Source: Pyricularia pennisetigena (lineage: Eukaryota > Ascomycota > Sordariomycetes > Magnaporthales > Pyriculariaceae). From it: a stretch of 64,000 nt of DNA. The notes under the pieces were generated by a model that saw only the letters and a list, made by a program, of their open reading frames with translations, was not told the DNA's origin and ran no database searches. This document shows positions 1-11,579 of the stretch, piece by piece; the first letter of the stretch is position 1, and each line of letters begins with the position of its first letter. The stretch spans positions 1-64,000 of the forward strand of contig NW_021940921.1 in assembly GCF_004337985.1 (NCBI RefSeq), in the 5' to 3' direction. Made by a program: the position numbers and the translations under genes.

Positions 1-54
<54 letters not shown>

Positions 55-420
55 CGGTTTTATTCGCTAAGCAATCCACGTTTACCACCTTTTTTATACA
101 CCCTCGTTAAGCACTTTTCCTTTGTTTGTTAATTTTATTTTTATTTTTATTTTTACTTTTATTTTTTTTTACATTTATTTTTATTTTTATTCTACTTTTA
201 CATTTATTTTTTCTTTTATATTTTGTTTCTTACTTTTTCTTTCGTTTTGCTCTTGCTTTTACTCGGTATTTACCTGATTTTTCTTGCTTAGATGCTCGTT
301 TATTTGTTTGCTTGTTTGGTTTTTATTTCTCGCTTGCTTTTGTACCTCATTTTATTTCTCCCACCTTTAGATAAAACAACATAGCAAATAGCTTAGAAGT
401 TAAATAAACGCGAATTAAAA
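1..420 (+). mobile_element. 3' UTR of telomere-associated LINE, copy 1
   Basis: The window opens with 54 T, then a pyrimidine-rich 366-bp segment ending in GAATTAAAA exactly at the first CCCTAA. The same segment follows the stop codon of the LINE reverse transcriptase at 31046-31470 and recurs at 31490-31859. By comparison this is the 3' end of another copy, whose body would lie left of the window. Small frames inside (for example 126-374) are low-complexity Leu/Phe artefacts. A run of T at base 1 may also be a contig end. Confidence 0.75.
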
Positions 421-538
421 CCCTAACCCGGACCCGGACCCGGACCCGGACCCGGACCCGTACCCGTACCCGTACCCGTACCCGTACCCGGACCCATACC
501 CGTACCCGTACCCGTACCTGTATTTTACCTGTACCCGC
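421..538 (+). repeat. Telomeric and variant telomere-like hexamers
   Basis: One CCCTAA is followed by about five CCCGGA units and then about ten CCCGTA units with occasional CCCGGA and CCCATA, decaying into ACCTGTA. On the G strand these read TTAGGG, TCCGGG and TACGGG. They start immediately at the LINE 3' end and give way to an ATTTAT-rich simple repeat (540-600). Confidence 0.8.
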
Positions 539-699
539 ATTTATATTTATATTTATATTTATATTCGTATATAAATTTATATTTATATTTGTATTTAAAT
601 ACGGTTATTAATTTAAATTTAATTAATTTTTTATATTAAAATTTAATTATTATTTTATGGATATTAACTAACCTTTAAATAATATTATAATATATTATT
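539..699. other. AT simple-sequence spacer
   Basis: An ATTTAT-type microsatellite followed by AT-rich sequence. No gene is visible. Confidence 0.6.
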
Positions 700-1035
700 A
701 TTATTGGAGGCTATATAACTTTATATAATTTTATTTTACATTATTATTTTGGAGGCTTTATAATTTTATCGAATTATATTTTACGTTATTATTTTGGAGG
801 CTTTATGACTTTATATTATTATATTCTAAATTTTTTTTTCGGAGGCTATATAACCTTATATGCTTTTATTTAAAATTATTGTTTTTGGAGGCTATATAAC
901 CCTCTATTTTTATAATTCATACATTTATTTTTTAATATTATTAGCTTTACGTTTTTATTTTAACCTTTCGCTGTATTTGGAGGCTATATAAATACGTATT
1001 ATTATTTAGTTAATATTACATTTCTGTGAGGCTAA
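700..1035 (+). repeat. 45-bp tandem repeat with TTGGAGGCTATATAA core
   Basis: GGAGGCT cores occur near 706, 751, 796, 841, 887, 979 and, diverged, 1027, giving a period of 45-46 bp with one unit lost near 932. The block TTGGAGGCTATATAA is far better conserved than the AT-rich remainder of each unit and contains the only repeated G-rich run in several kilobases. Confidence 0.75.
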
Positions 1036-4015
1036 TAAACTATTATTCTTTTATTTTACTTAATATTTTTAAACTATTTTAATTAGTTATTCTCTTTTAA
1101 TGCATTTAGTATTTTTAACTATTAATATTCTTTATTAGCCTTAATATACAAAATTATTAACACGATTAGAATTTTTATTAGTAATATTTAACGTTTTTAT
1201 TTTTTATTCTAATTATAATATTCATTATCAATTAAATTACGTTTTATATTTTTAAATATGGATTTTTATTTATTATAATAAGCGTTAATGGTGTTTCATT
1301 ATTCTATTAATAAGCTTTAGTTTATACACCGATAAAATCTCAGTTATATATTTAATATTTAATTTATATAACGCCCGATTAATTAATGGGCTTATTTTTT
1401 AATAAATAATACGCCTTGTATTTAATTAATAGTTTTTAATTATATTTAAGTTTATGGGGTTAATTCTCCTTCTATTATTATATAAATACTAGTATGTATT
1501 ACAGATATACTATTTACTAACTTATAAATTAATATATATTTATTATTTTACACTGTTATATTTAAACCACTAATTTTAATTTTTGTTTCTATTGTTCGGA
1601 CTTTAATAATATTTTTCATTTTATTATCGACACTTTGCTGTTCAGACATTTTCATTATATATACTGCTTGTTTATTTTCTAAATCAATATTATTAATTTT
1701 AATTTTATTTATTTATTTAATTTATATCCAATTTTCCACTATTATTAATTCTTATTTATCTTAATTAACTTTATTTTATTCAATCTAATTCACTATATAA
1801 CTTTAACTCGCTATTTTAACGGTTATATTTACCTAATAATATTTTGATTATAATGCTTTATTAATCGTTTTTAATATTTAATTTGTTACATGTTGTGTAC
1901 ATTTATTTTTTTATATAATGGTTAGGTATGATTATCTTAATTAATTTTATTTGAATATTACGGCGTAGTTTATATATTATTATGTGGAACCTTTAAAAAC
2001 TTATATTGTTATTTTTATAAATTTTACTCTTTATCCATATACCTTTTATTTAACCATATTGTTATTTTAATTTAAATGGCTTTATTATTGTATATTAATT
2101 TTGTTTCATTTTTATCTAAGTCCAATATATTATTAGCATATAATATTTAATAAACATATTATTACATTTATGTTTAAATAAAATAATTGAAAGTTAATAC
2201 TACTTTTGATTATTATTTATTGACATTAAATATTTTATCGCTGATATTGTAGTATTTAACCTTCATATGAATATTAATTTTTAAAATATAATACTATTTT
2301 TAAATTTTGCTTTTTATACCATATATAACCTTTTATTTATATATATGTTTTGCTTAATTTTTTATTTATCTATTTAATTGCCTACCTTACCTGCTAATAT
2401 ACTATTTACCCACCATTTTATATCCTTAACCCTATTTATTTTATTTTATGCCATTTTGTACATTAACCTTAAAATATTTACTTTTAATATAATTAATATA
2501 GTTTATTTTACATTAATAACAAAAAATTGGGAGTTTTTTATTATTAAATGCAAAATAGTTTATAAAATATTTTTTTGTTGCTGTTTATATTTTATTTATA
2601 AATTTAGCGAAAAAATTCCACCCAATTTTCGTGTAAATATGTATCTTTCTGTATATTGCGTTAATTTAACACAAAATAATAATAATAACTGCAAATTTTA
2701 CGTGATATATAGAAAAATCCATATTGCGCGTTACTTTTTTAACCTTATGTTAAAATCGTTCATATAATTAATTAAATTATTTAATTTTTTAACTACTGTT
2801 AATATTTGAATAAAATTATTTCCTCCATTTATATACCATTTAATATACTTAATATTTACAGTTATAAAATATTATTAAATTCAAAATCACTAATATTAGG
2901 TTTTAATTTTAATTATATAAAATCTAAATGGTAATTATATTATTATATGGTTTTTTAACGCCGAATGCACCGTTTTCAAATTAACCGTTATTTGCCATTT
3001 AAATTTATTATACTAAAAACATATATTATATTGGAATTATTCTAATTATGCGCCTGGATTTTGGTGGTATTTTTTGGGTTTACGCGTTTTACATTCTTTA
3101 ATATAGCAAATATTTATGTAATTAATTACAATTAATACCAAAAATAAATTATATGTTTCTTTTATTTATATCAAACATTCATCGAATTGAATAGTATTTA
3201 TATATTTTTGCTGCTAAATTATTTAATTTGCGGCGGTATTTACAATAATGCGGCCCATTTGATATAAAAATTTTTATTAGCTTTTTTACAATTATTCGAA
3301 TTATAATTTATATTCGCATTATATTCACAATACATATGTAAATATAGTAATATAGTTTTTTATAAAATAATATATTTAAACCTAAAGTGTAAAATCACTT
3401 ATATAATACTTATCTTTGTATAATATTATATTAAATTTACATAGTTATTATAAATAAAATCTTTTACATATTTACAATAAATAAATTTCATATACTATTT
3501 ATTTTATTAATTTCATTCTAATATATTATTCAATAAATAATATAATAATTTGCCTAATATAGTTCGAAACGTACCCGTTCTTCAAATAACCTTAATATTA
3601 AAATTAAATATATACACCTTATTTAATTTGCTTTTTTTTAAATACTTAAATAAATAACACAAAAATATATAAAAATATTGCAGATTTGTTATTTGTTTTA
3701 CGAATATATATTAATGTAAAGTGTTTTAAGGATAGGTTTGCGTTTGGTTGATTCGGATATATTATTTATATTTAAAAGTTTTAAGTTTATTATGGTTAAA
3801 TTTAAAATAAATATAAAAACCTTTTTTTTTTACAAACCTTATATATAATTATTTGTGTTTTAACACTGCGTTTATTAAATTACCTTTTTAATAATATATA
3901 TTTAAATATGCATATATATATATATTTAAATAAAATTCTTATGTAATTTATATTTAAATTGTGGATTTTTTAATATTAAAATTAAAATTAAAAATTAATA
4001 TTTTAATTTATTCGT
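1036..4015. other. AT-rich gene-free tract
   Basis: About 3 kb of extremely AT-rich sequence with frequent TAA in all frames. The one longer frame (2378-2767) is Phe/Ile/Tyr/Asn-rich with no domain character and is best read as chance. I see no RNA gene or element ends. Confidence 0.6.
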
Positions 4016-6250
4016 GGCGGTATTTTACATATTATTAATATTAACGTAATACGAATACGGTTAAATATCCGCTTTATTTAGGTTAGAAAAATTTATATTA
4101 TATTTATTTATTATGTTAGCGGTCTTTATTTTTACATAATTTCCGAACCATTGGACGAAACGGACCTAGCGGTTTCCGAATAAAATTAAATATTAATTTT
4201 ATTCGTATCGGTAAAATATATACCGGGGGTATTTACTGTGCTAACTATTTTTATTTAGGTTTATATTCCAATTAATTGCAATAAATAAACCTGGTAATAT
4301 CCTAATACGGTTAAATGTCCGCTTTATTCGGGTTAATAGCATATAACCCCGCGGTATTTATTAAATTGGCGGCCATTATTTAATTTTAAATTCCAAATAA
4401 TTGCGCAAAATGGATATGGCGATATCCGAGCACGGTTAAATATCGGGTTTATTCGCGTTAGTAAAATATTAACGTGCGGTATTATATGGGTTAACAGGTT
4501 TTGTACAGGTGTAAATTGCAATTAATTCCACGGAATAAATACGGCGACGTTTAAACACGGTTAAATATCCGGTTTATTCGCGTTAGTAAAATATAAACCG
4601 GCGGTATTGTGTGGGTTAACGGGTTTTGTATAGGTGTAAATTGGAACCAATTCCAGGGAATAAACCCGGCGATATTTAAATACGGACGGATATCCGATTT
4701 ATTGGCGGTGGTAAAACGTAAACCGGCGGTGTTTGCTGGGCTGGCGGGTTTTGTTCAGGTGTAAATTCCAACCAATTCCACGAAATAAACCCGGCGATAT
4801 TTAAATATAAAAAAATATCCGTTTTATTGGCGGTGGTAAAATTTAAACCGGCGGTATTTGTTAAACTGGCGGGTTTTGTCCAGGTATAAATTCCAACCAA
4901 TTCCACGGAATAAACCCGGCGATATCCAAATATAAAAGGATATCCGCTTTATTGGTAATGGTAAAATTTAAACCGGCGGTATTTGTTAGGTTGGCGGGTT
5001 TTATCCAGGTGTAAATTCCAACCAATTTTACGGAATAAACCCGGCGATATCCAAATACGGATGGATATCCGTTTTATTAACGGTGGTAAAATTTAAACCG
5101 GCGGTATTTGTTGGTTTGGCGGGTTTTGTCCAGGTGTAAATTCCAACCAACTCCACGGAATGGACCCGGCGATATCCAAACACGGATAAATATCCGTTTT
5201 ATTCGCGTTAGTAAAAAGTAAAATTTAAATGTTTATTGGTTTACCGGCTTTTATCCAGATATAAATTCCAACCAATTTTACGTAATAAATATAACGATAT
5301 GCGAATACGGTTAAATATCCGTTTTATCCGCGTTAGTAAAATATAACCCGGCGGTATTTATTGCGTTGGCGGCCTTTATCCGGCTTAAAATTCCAAACAA
5401 TTATACGGAATAAATTTGGCGGTTACCGAACGCGGTTGGACGTCCGTTTAATTTATATTAGTTAAATATATACCGATTACGCCTATTATATTGGCGGGTT
5501 TTATCCAGTTGCAAATTCCAACCAATTGTAAAAAATGGATATAGCGATATGCGAATACGGTTAAATATCCGTTTAATCCGTTTTAATAAAATGTAAACCG
5601 GTGGTATTTATTAGGTTAACGGCCTTTATCCAGCTTTAATTTCTAAATAATTGGACGGAATAAACCTGGCGATTACCGAACACGGTTGGATATCCGCTTT
5701 ATTCGTATTAGTGAAAGGTATACCGGCGGTGCCTATTAGGTTAGTGGTTTTTATCCAGCTCCGAATTCCAACAAATTGCACGGAATGGATATGGCGACCG
5801 CCGAAAGTGGATATAAATTCGTTTTGTTTCAGTTTTTGGAATATATATTAGCGGTGGTTCGTGGGTTGGCGGGCTTTATTTAGTTCCGGATTCCGAATAA
5901 GTGCAGGAAACCGATATAAAAGTTATCGATCGGGGCGGTGCATTTTTTTTATTAATATATATGGAATAATTCCCGGCGGTGGTTGGTAGGCAACGGTTTT
6001 TATCCAATTCCAACTTCCAAACGGATACAGTAAATAAATACGGCGAATACCGAACGCGTTTATACGGTCGTTTTGGTATAGTATTTGGAATGTTAACGGG
6101 AATTGCCTTATATGCTGTCGCCTTTTGTTAAATTCCAAATTCGGGTAAAGTTTATTGGTTAAATTGTTCGATTGTTAATTATTATGGCGCGTTCGCTTTA
6201 TTTACTATTTGGACGTAAAAAACGGCGTCGTTTCGTGGATTGTCGCGTTT
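4016..6250 (+). repeat. ~124-bp tandem satellite, about 17 units
   Basis: A unit built on AAATTCCAACCAATT, then a GGAATAAACCCGGCGATAT-type block, a GGTTAAATATCCG block and GGCGGTATTTGTT-GGCGGGTTTT recurs every 123-126 bp (for example GGCGGGTT at 4743, 4867, 4993 and 5118). Central units (about 4500-5200) are most alike; both flanks are more diverged and TA-rich. Short frames inside arise from the repeat. It borders the block of decayed minus-strand genes. Confidence 0.85.
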
Positions 6251-6570
6251 TATTTATATTTAAATTTCGTTAATTGGGATAAATAATTTACGCCTTTTAT
6301 CGGTCGCAATTATGTCCTCGCTTTGTTTATTATTTAAATATCCCGGTTAAATTTCGTAATTATTCGCGCTTTGTTCCATTCAGCTGTTCGAATAATGTTT
6401 TACAGTGTACATAAAACCGTTTATCGCCGTATTAATCGTTATATGTTATTTTTCACTTTTTTTTTTTTATGTGTGTTTAATATAAATTACGAAATAATAA
6501 CGCTTTCGCAGGTTTATATAAACTTTTTTTTATTTTATTTACAATATTTTCGAAATATCGATTTATTATA

Positions 6571-7560
6571 TTAATTTATACATTTCGAGTTTCCGGGTTT
6601 TGCGATATCCGTTCCCCTGTTTTTAACATACCACCCAAACGTTCCGTTATTTTTTCGGCTAAAATTCCAGCGGCGACCGTTGCCCGAATACTATATTTCC
6701 CAACCAAACGTTAATTGGCGTTATTTAAAACCCGCGTACCCGAACCCATTAACGATAACGAATATACGTTTTAATTCGAATTCCACCCGTCCATCCCGCT
6801 GTGCGTGCGTTGCGCGACCAAAGGCGTTATATGTATTTACCCCCCCGGTACGGGACGTGCATACCACGGATATATCGCCGCAAAAACGGGGTGTAAAAAT
6901 GTAAATTTATACATTTGTGCAATTTTGTAATCGTTATATATTTAATATATATTTAATTTCGTTTAATTTCCGTGGAATTTACCACGGACGTGTTAAACGT
7001 ATAAGACGCCCTGTTCGCCCGCGCCTCGTGCCCGGTTTTTATTTTTACCGTCCGTGTAAAAGTTTTAGACGACGCCGTTATATTGGCCGCGGCGATTACC
7101 GCCGAAAGTACGACCGTGGCCGCATTAACCCCGAATAAACGAATACGGATAGGGTCGATTATTTACCGCCCCGCACCCAGTTTTATATTAATGGTTAACC
7201 GTATTATCCCAAAAACCCCCGGGGTAACCGCTATTATTCCCCACCCGTTGGCCCAAATATTAGGACGTATCGTTACCGTTATGGAACGCGGTAATTTATT
7301 GCGGGATGCGTTATTATTGGTAAATATTTCGCCCGACGTTTAATTTAAATCCAGGTTTCGTATATTAATTTTTACAGGCCACCGTTATTGGTACCGACGC
7401 AGTCGATTGGAATACGGAGGCGTTCGATTTTGTATTTAACGCGGTTGCGTTGTACCGCCGGACGTTCGACGGGAAAAGGTTTGGTACGGTCCCAAACCGC
7501 AATTAATATGTTTTTTAATTTTTTAAATATTTAACCTTCCAATTATTAACGGAAACGAGC
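6571..7560 (-). pseudogene. Decayed gene E, Gly/Asn/Gln-rich, unrecognised
   Basis: Read on the minus strand, three stretches are open except for TAA/TAG at likely former Gln codons. The first (about 7560-7370) contains AVWDRTKPF. A middle part (about 7345-6975) is rich in Gly, Asn and Arg, with GQCGHGRTFGGNRRGQ. The last (about 6905-6571) contains WNFSRKNNGTFGWYVKN and ends in TAA at 6571. The frame changes between parts coincide with GTAAA-type donors, so three exons are likely. I recognise no family. The intact frames on the opposite strand here are shadows. Confidence 0.45.
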
Positions 7561-7839
7561 GGGGGTTTCCCTATATGTCGGTTAAATTTAGTTATAAATA
7601 TATTATATAAATTGGGATTATTATGTTAATTTTATCGTCCGTTATACCGCCACCGGGGTAGGTGTTTTATATTATTTTTTTATTTTATTTTTGTTGTCGA
7701 TTCCAATTTATTCGTCCAATTGCATACGAATTCGAATATTAATATTCGAATTAATATATTGTATTTTTATTTGTAAATGTAGTTATAATAATCAAATTAA
7801 AACTATATATTAGGATTAACTAATTTATGGTTTTTATTG

Positions 7840-8718
7840 TCAAACCCTATACGCCGTGGACGTTAATTTTATGCGATATTTGCAAAATTAAGTGTCGAAT
7901 AACCCCGCACCCCCACAGTTTTTGTACCATCCGATTATTTTTCGTAGTGCTAACGTATACCGGGAAAATCGAACCCGTATTTACTGGTTTTAATAAGGTC
8001 CGCCAGCGGCGTTCGCAAACTCCTTTGCGACGTTAATCGAATCGTTTTAATTTATTGGTTTTCCCGGTTAATCCAACCTAATTTCCGGATATTATTCGCG
8101 GAAATCGGTAATATTTTTTTGGAGCCGGCGGTTATTAAATATAAAACGGCGACGGGATGCGGTTGCGCTGTTAATAGCGAATTGGAATTGTTTAATATCG
8201 TTTATAATAATGCTGTATTTTAAATCGTTATTGTCGATTATATGGCGCAAACGCCTAATTTTGGCCGAAAAATCGCCCTTTTGCCGTACGGCGTTACGAG
8301 TTTTTTTATCGGCGTTTTCGGCGGCCTAGCGCAAATTTATATCCTCGGTTTCGGTATTATGTTCGAATTAATACGTATCGCCGATTCGTTCCCACACGGC
8401 CGCGTCGGTAATTTTCAGTTCTGCAAACTATTTGGTGGCTTTATCCATTTTTTTGCGCAAGGTTGCCGCGCTATGCTCCAAATTATACTATCTTTTTTCG
8501 ATAATTACGACGTTACCCCGGCGGATATAGGAAATGCTGGTGCCGTTTCGCAATTGTATGGTTTTTAATGGATTTAAATAACAAATTAGGATTATTAAAT
8601 ATAAATTTGGTTTCGATTTAACAACGGTATAGTGATTGGCGACGATTTTATATTTCGGGTTTTATTGCCCGTTTTTGTAAGGATTATTCCAATGGTTTCG
8701 TTAGTCGATATACTGCAT
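7840..8718 (-). pseudogene. Decayed gene D, coiled-coil type, unrecognised
   Basis: A minus-strand frame runs from ATG at 8718 to TGA at 7840, about 290 codons. The internal stops are TAA or TAG, as expected of CAA/CAG damaged by RIP; the first is codon 6. The middle is rich in charged residues and Leu/Ala (for example NLEHSAATLRKKMDK and IIINDIKQFQFAINSA), suggesting coiled coil. Two copies of a GCGATCGCC-containing motif lie 50-160 bp upstream. No known domain was recognised. The 108-codon frame at 8242-8568 on the other strand is its shadow. Confidence 0.45.
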
Positions 8719-8755
8719 ATTAATTAATAATTAAAATCGAAATATATTGTGAATC

Positions 8756-8880
8756 GAGCTAATATTATAAAATCGGCGATCGTAAAGTTCGTGTCGTATC
8801 CAGATAATCGTGCGTGTTAATAATGGTGCAATATAGTTTTAAAATTTGGGTTAATATTATAAAGTCGGCGATCGCCGAAT
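8756..8880 (-). promoter_or_regulatory. Two copies of CGATCGCCGAYTTTATAATATTA motif
   Basis: On the minus strand, ACGATCGCCGATTTTATAAT (about 8762-8781) and GGCGATCGCCGACTTTATAA (about 8858-8877) share a palindromic GCGATCGC-type core followed by a TATA-like stretch. Both precede gene D. Related copies lie before genes C and A. A promoter role is inference; a shared transposon-end origin is also possible. Confidence 0.35.
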
Positions 8881-9117
8881 TTGGGGTGCGAATTGGCACT
8901 AGGCGTAAAAAATTGTCGGTTGGATTGGTTTAAAATTAAAAGGAAATGGGAGGATGGTGGATATTTATAATATTAAATTATTAATAAATAATATTTTTGC
9001 CAAATGTTTATCGATAAAGTCCGAAATAATACGGCGACGCATATAATTCGATAATATGTTCGGGTCGCGGATTTCGTAATATTATCGACGCGGATATGGC
9101 GGTGGTTAATAAATATA

Positions 9118-9345
9118 CGGGCGTGGTGGGTGGATCCGGTAATACCCGGTTTGTAATCGAAGGTTTGGAAATGGCGCCGGGAGGTAAGTGTACGGCGTGG
9201 TGGATGGACCTGGCGATACGCGGTTTGTATATATATGTTTGGAAATAGCGTTAACAAGTGAGGGTAGGGCGTGGTGGATGGATTTGGCGATACCCGGTTT
9301 ATAGATTGGGGAGTGGAAATAGCGTTTTGGGAAATTTTCGATATA
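9118..9345 (+). repeat. ~74-bp tandem repeat, three units
   Basis: GCGTGGTGGRTGGAYYYGG starts near 9121, 9195 and 9269, each followed by GATACSCGGTTTRTA and TTTGGAAATRGCG. The two overlapping minus-strand frames across it are open only because of the repeat. Confidence 0.7.
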
Positions 9346-9880
9346 TAGTACCAGCACGCAATCGAATTTATATGCGATTTATCGATTATATTAATACGTC
9401 CCGTACGGTTAATTAAAACGTAAGTTTCGAATGCATTTTTATGGTTTTTTTGGTGGAAATTAAAAAATTGAGCGTATACGAATTAATAGTTGTTTTTGCG
9501 GGTAAAAATTGCTTTTCCTGCCTTTTTAATTCGGTTTGGAAATAAATATATGGTAGCACGAAAATATTTGGGGATAGTAAATTGGATACGCGAAATATAA
9601 CGTTTATTTTTTAATACCGAATTCGCCGATGATTTTGGGTTTGTTATGCTTGTATTTTGGTAAATATAGCCATTTCCTTGGTTCGTTTGGTGTTTGGGTA
9701 AATGTAAATTGCTGTTTAATGGCCAGTGTATATTGTATAAATTTGCAAATATTAATAATTATGGTTATTCGGTTGGAAAATGGAGCGCGGTAGCCTGGGG
9801 ATTATATGTATATATTAATAACCGATAAACCGTTTTGTTATGGATCGTTTTTCGCGATATATTTACTGGTTTATTTATAT
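9346..9880. other. Spacer without visible gene
   Basis: Mixed AT-rich sequence with GTAGCCTGGGGATTA near 9790, a string that recurs in the TLH 3' flanks (about 27422 and 37783). No reading frame or RNA is supported. Confidence 0.4.
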
Positions 9881-10200
9881 TAAAGTAAAATAGGCGAAAT
9901 ATATTTGTTAGTTTGTGTTAATGTCGACGAAAAGTTGGTTACGAGGTAAAATAGATAAAAAATTGTGCGAAAAGCTGGTATTTAACCGATTGGGTTGGTC
10001 TTATTGGAGTAAAATGGGCGAACCGAAGTTGTTAATTTGTGTTAGTGTCGACGAAAGGTTGGTTATAAAATAGGAGGAAGAAATACCTTTATAAAGAAAT
10101 AAAATTACAACCGATTAATTTGGCCCGTTTTGGAATAAGGTGGGCGGGGTTATAGCGGTTAATTTATGTTAAAATCGGCGAAGGGGTTAGTTATAAGGTA
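9880..10200 (+). repeat. ~125-bp degenerate repeat, three units
   Basis: A block reading GTTAATTTGTGTTAGTGTCG-ACGAAAGGTTGGTTA recurs near 9910, 10033 and 10160, each followed by an RGTAAAATRG string. Period is close to that of the satellite at 4016-6250 but the sequence is different. Confidence 0.55.
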
Positions 10201-10426
10201 TAAAAATGAAACCGGCCCATTAAAAATCGTGTAAATAGTATAAATAAAACCGATAATATTTTATTAGAAAATAAATGGGGGCGAATAAAATAGGTGTGTA
10301 ACGTTTCGTTATTTGGCCTTTATATAAGTGCGATAAAATATTAATATTAAATTATTTAAATGTCCTAATTTCCAATCGACGTATAATTCCTTCGTTGCAC
10401 CGTTTTTTAACCCCATTTCCCCTAAT

Positions 10427-11345
10427 TTAAATTAACGTCGACCGCCGTATCGTTCCTTTCCGGCCGACAGGATCGAATTGCCACCCGTTGCGTAATACGC
10501 GGGCGTAATAAATCGTTCGGTCGTATCCAAGGCGGTGTGGCGGTTAAATCGAATGCTCGAACGGGGTAATTTCGTTGGTAATTTCCGGGTGGTTTTTATA
10601 TATGTGGATGGGCGACCCGTAGTTATTTTATTAAAAAAGCGGCGAAAGTAAATGGTTCGCATTTACGGCGCGTTATATAAATCGAAATTCGTGTTTAAGT
10701 TTAATATTTTTCGAAACGATTTTGGTACGAGTTTTTATAGCCCGATCCCTGCGGGTTTCGAATTCGAAAAATTCCCCTATTAGTTTCCGTTTTTCGGTTT
10801 CGTTTTGCGTTATAATATCGGTATACGATTTTTCGAGGATTTCCATGGTTGCCATTTGGGCCGATACGATTTTGAATTTATTGTTTGCTTTACGGATAAA
10901 ACCACGATATATAAGCTGGTACGCGATTAAAGTTTCGGCCGCATTTTTAAACGATTTAATCCGCCCTTTTTTGTTAGTAATACCTACGCGGGTGTCGTAA
11001 ATGTCGCGCCTAAATTGGTCGAATTATTTAGTTTTTTCGGCGAGGTAATGGATAAATTTGGCCCAATCGTTAGCGTATATAGACGCGGAAATGGAATTTA
11101 ACCTTTTAAAATAAACGATTTCGCCGTCGTTTATAAGTATTTGGTCGATTCGCGGGTAAACGCTGGGTTAAAAACGGTTAAATGGGTAACGGTTATCCCA
11201 ATTGGAGGAATTGGCGGGACGTTCGATACCGGCGTTTTTTGCGGGGAAATCGATGGTTTTACCTATCGTTATTTATATAAATGTCCAAATGGTTATGGTA
11301 ATTTAGTAAACAATTATTAATTTTATAAAGTCGGCGATCGCCGTT
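10427..11345 (-). pseudogene. Decayed gene C, unrecognised
   Basis: One minus-strand phase is open from about 11345 to TAA at 10427, interrupted only by TAA codons. It passes through TIDFPAKNAGIERP, SASIYANDWAKFIHYLAEKT, a helical central part (MEILEKSYTDIITQNETEKR) and ends YDRTIYYARVLRNGWQFD...STLI. About 300 codons. The start is unclear: the phase remains open through the upstream GCGATCGCC motif as AIADFIKLI. Nothing in it matches a family I know. It sits between gene B and gene D in the same orientation. Confidence 0.45.
11317..11345 (-). promoter_or_regulatory. GGCGATCGCCGACTTTATAA motif before gene C
   Basis: Same palindrome plus TATA-like sequence as at 8858-8877, about 60 bp before the first convincing gene C codons. 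It could be promoter, or coding if the gene starts further upstream. Confidence 0.35.
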
Positions 11346-11579
11346 TTTTTATAAAATATATTAATTTTAATCGAAGGAATAATTCGGACTGGTAGTGCAG
11401 ATGTTATATTGGTGAAAAAAGGTGGAAAAGGACAAAATGTCGGCGAGGAGCATATTATATATATAATGTTTGGACGGTTGTAATTATATAATAGTTTTAT
11501 CGATAAAAATAAATAAAATTTCGACGTCCTGTAATTGTTTATATATATAATTATATTATACGTTTATCGTTTATAAAGT

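Noticed and set aside
126..374. Hydrophobic frames in the LINE 3' UTR (also 31154-31457 and 31541-31813)
   Set aside because: T-rich low complexity yields Phe/Leu/Ile runs in any frame; no start context or conservation of a protein between copies.
2378..2767. 129-codon frame in the AT tract
   Set aside because: Amino-acid content matches random AT-rich translation and there is no domain or neighbouring gene structure.
4016..6250. CRISPR-like array
   Set aside because: Units of ~124 bp repeat along their whole length with no unique spacers, and the sequence is eukaryotic.
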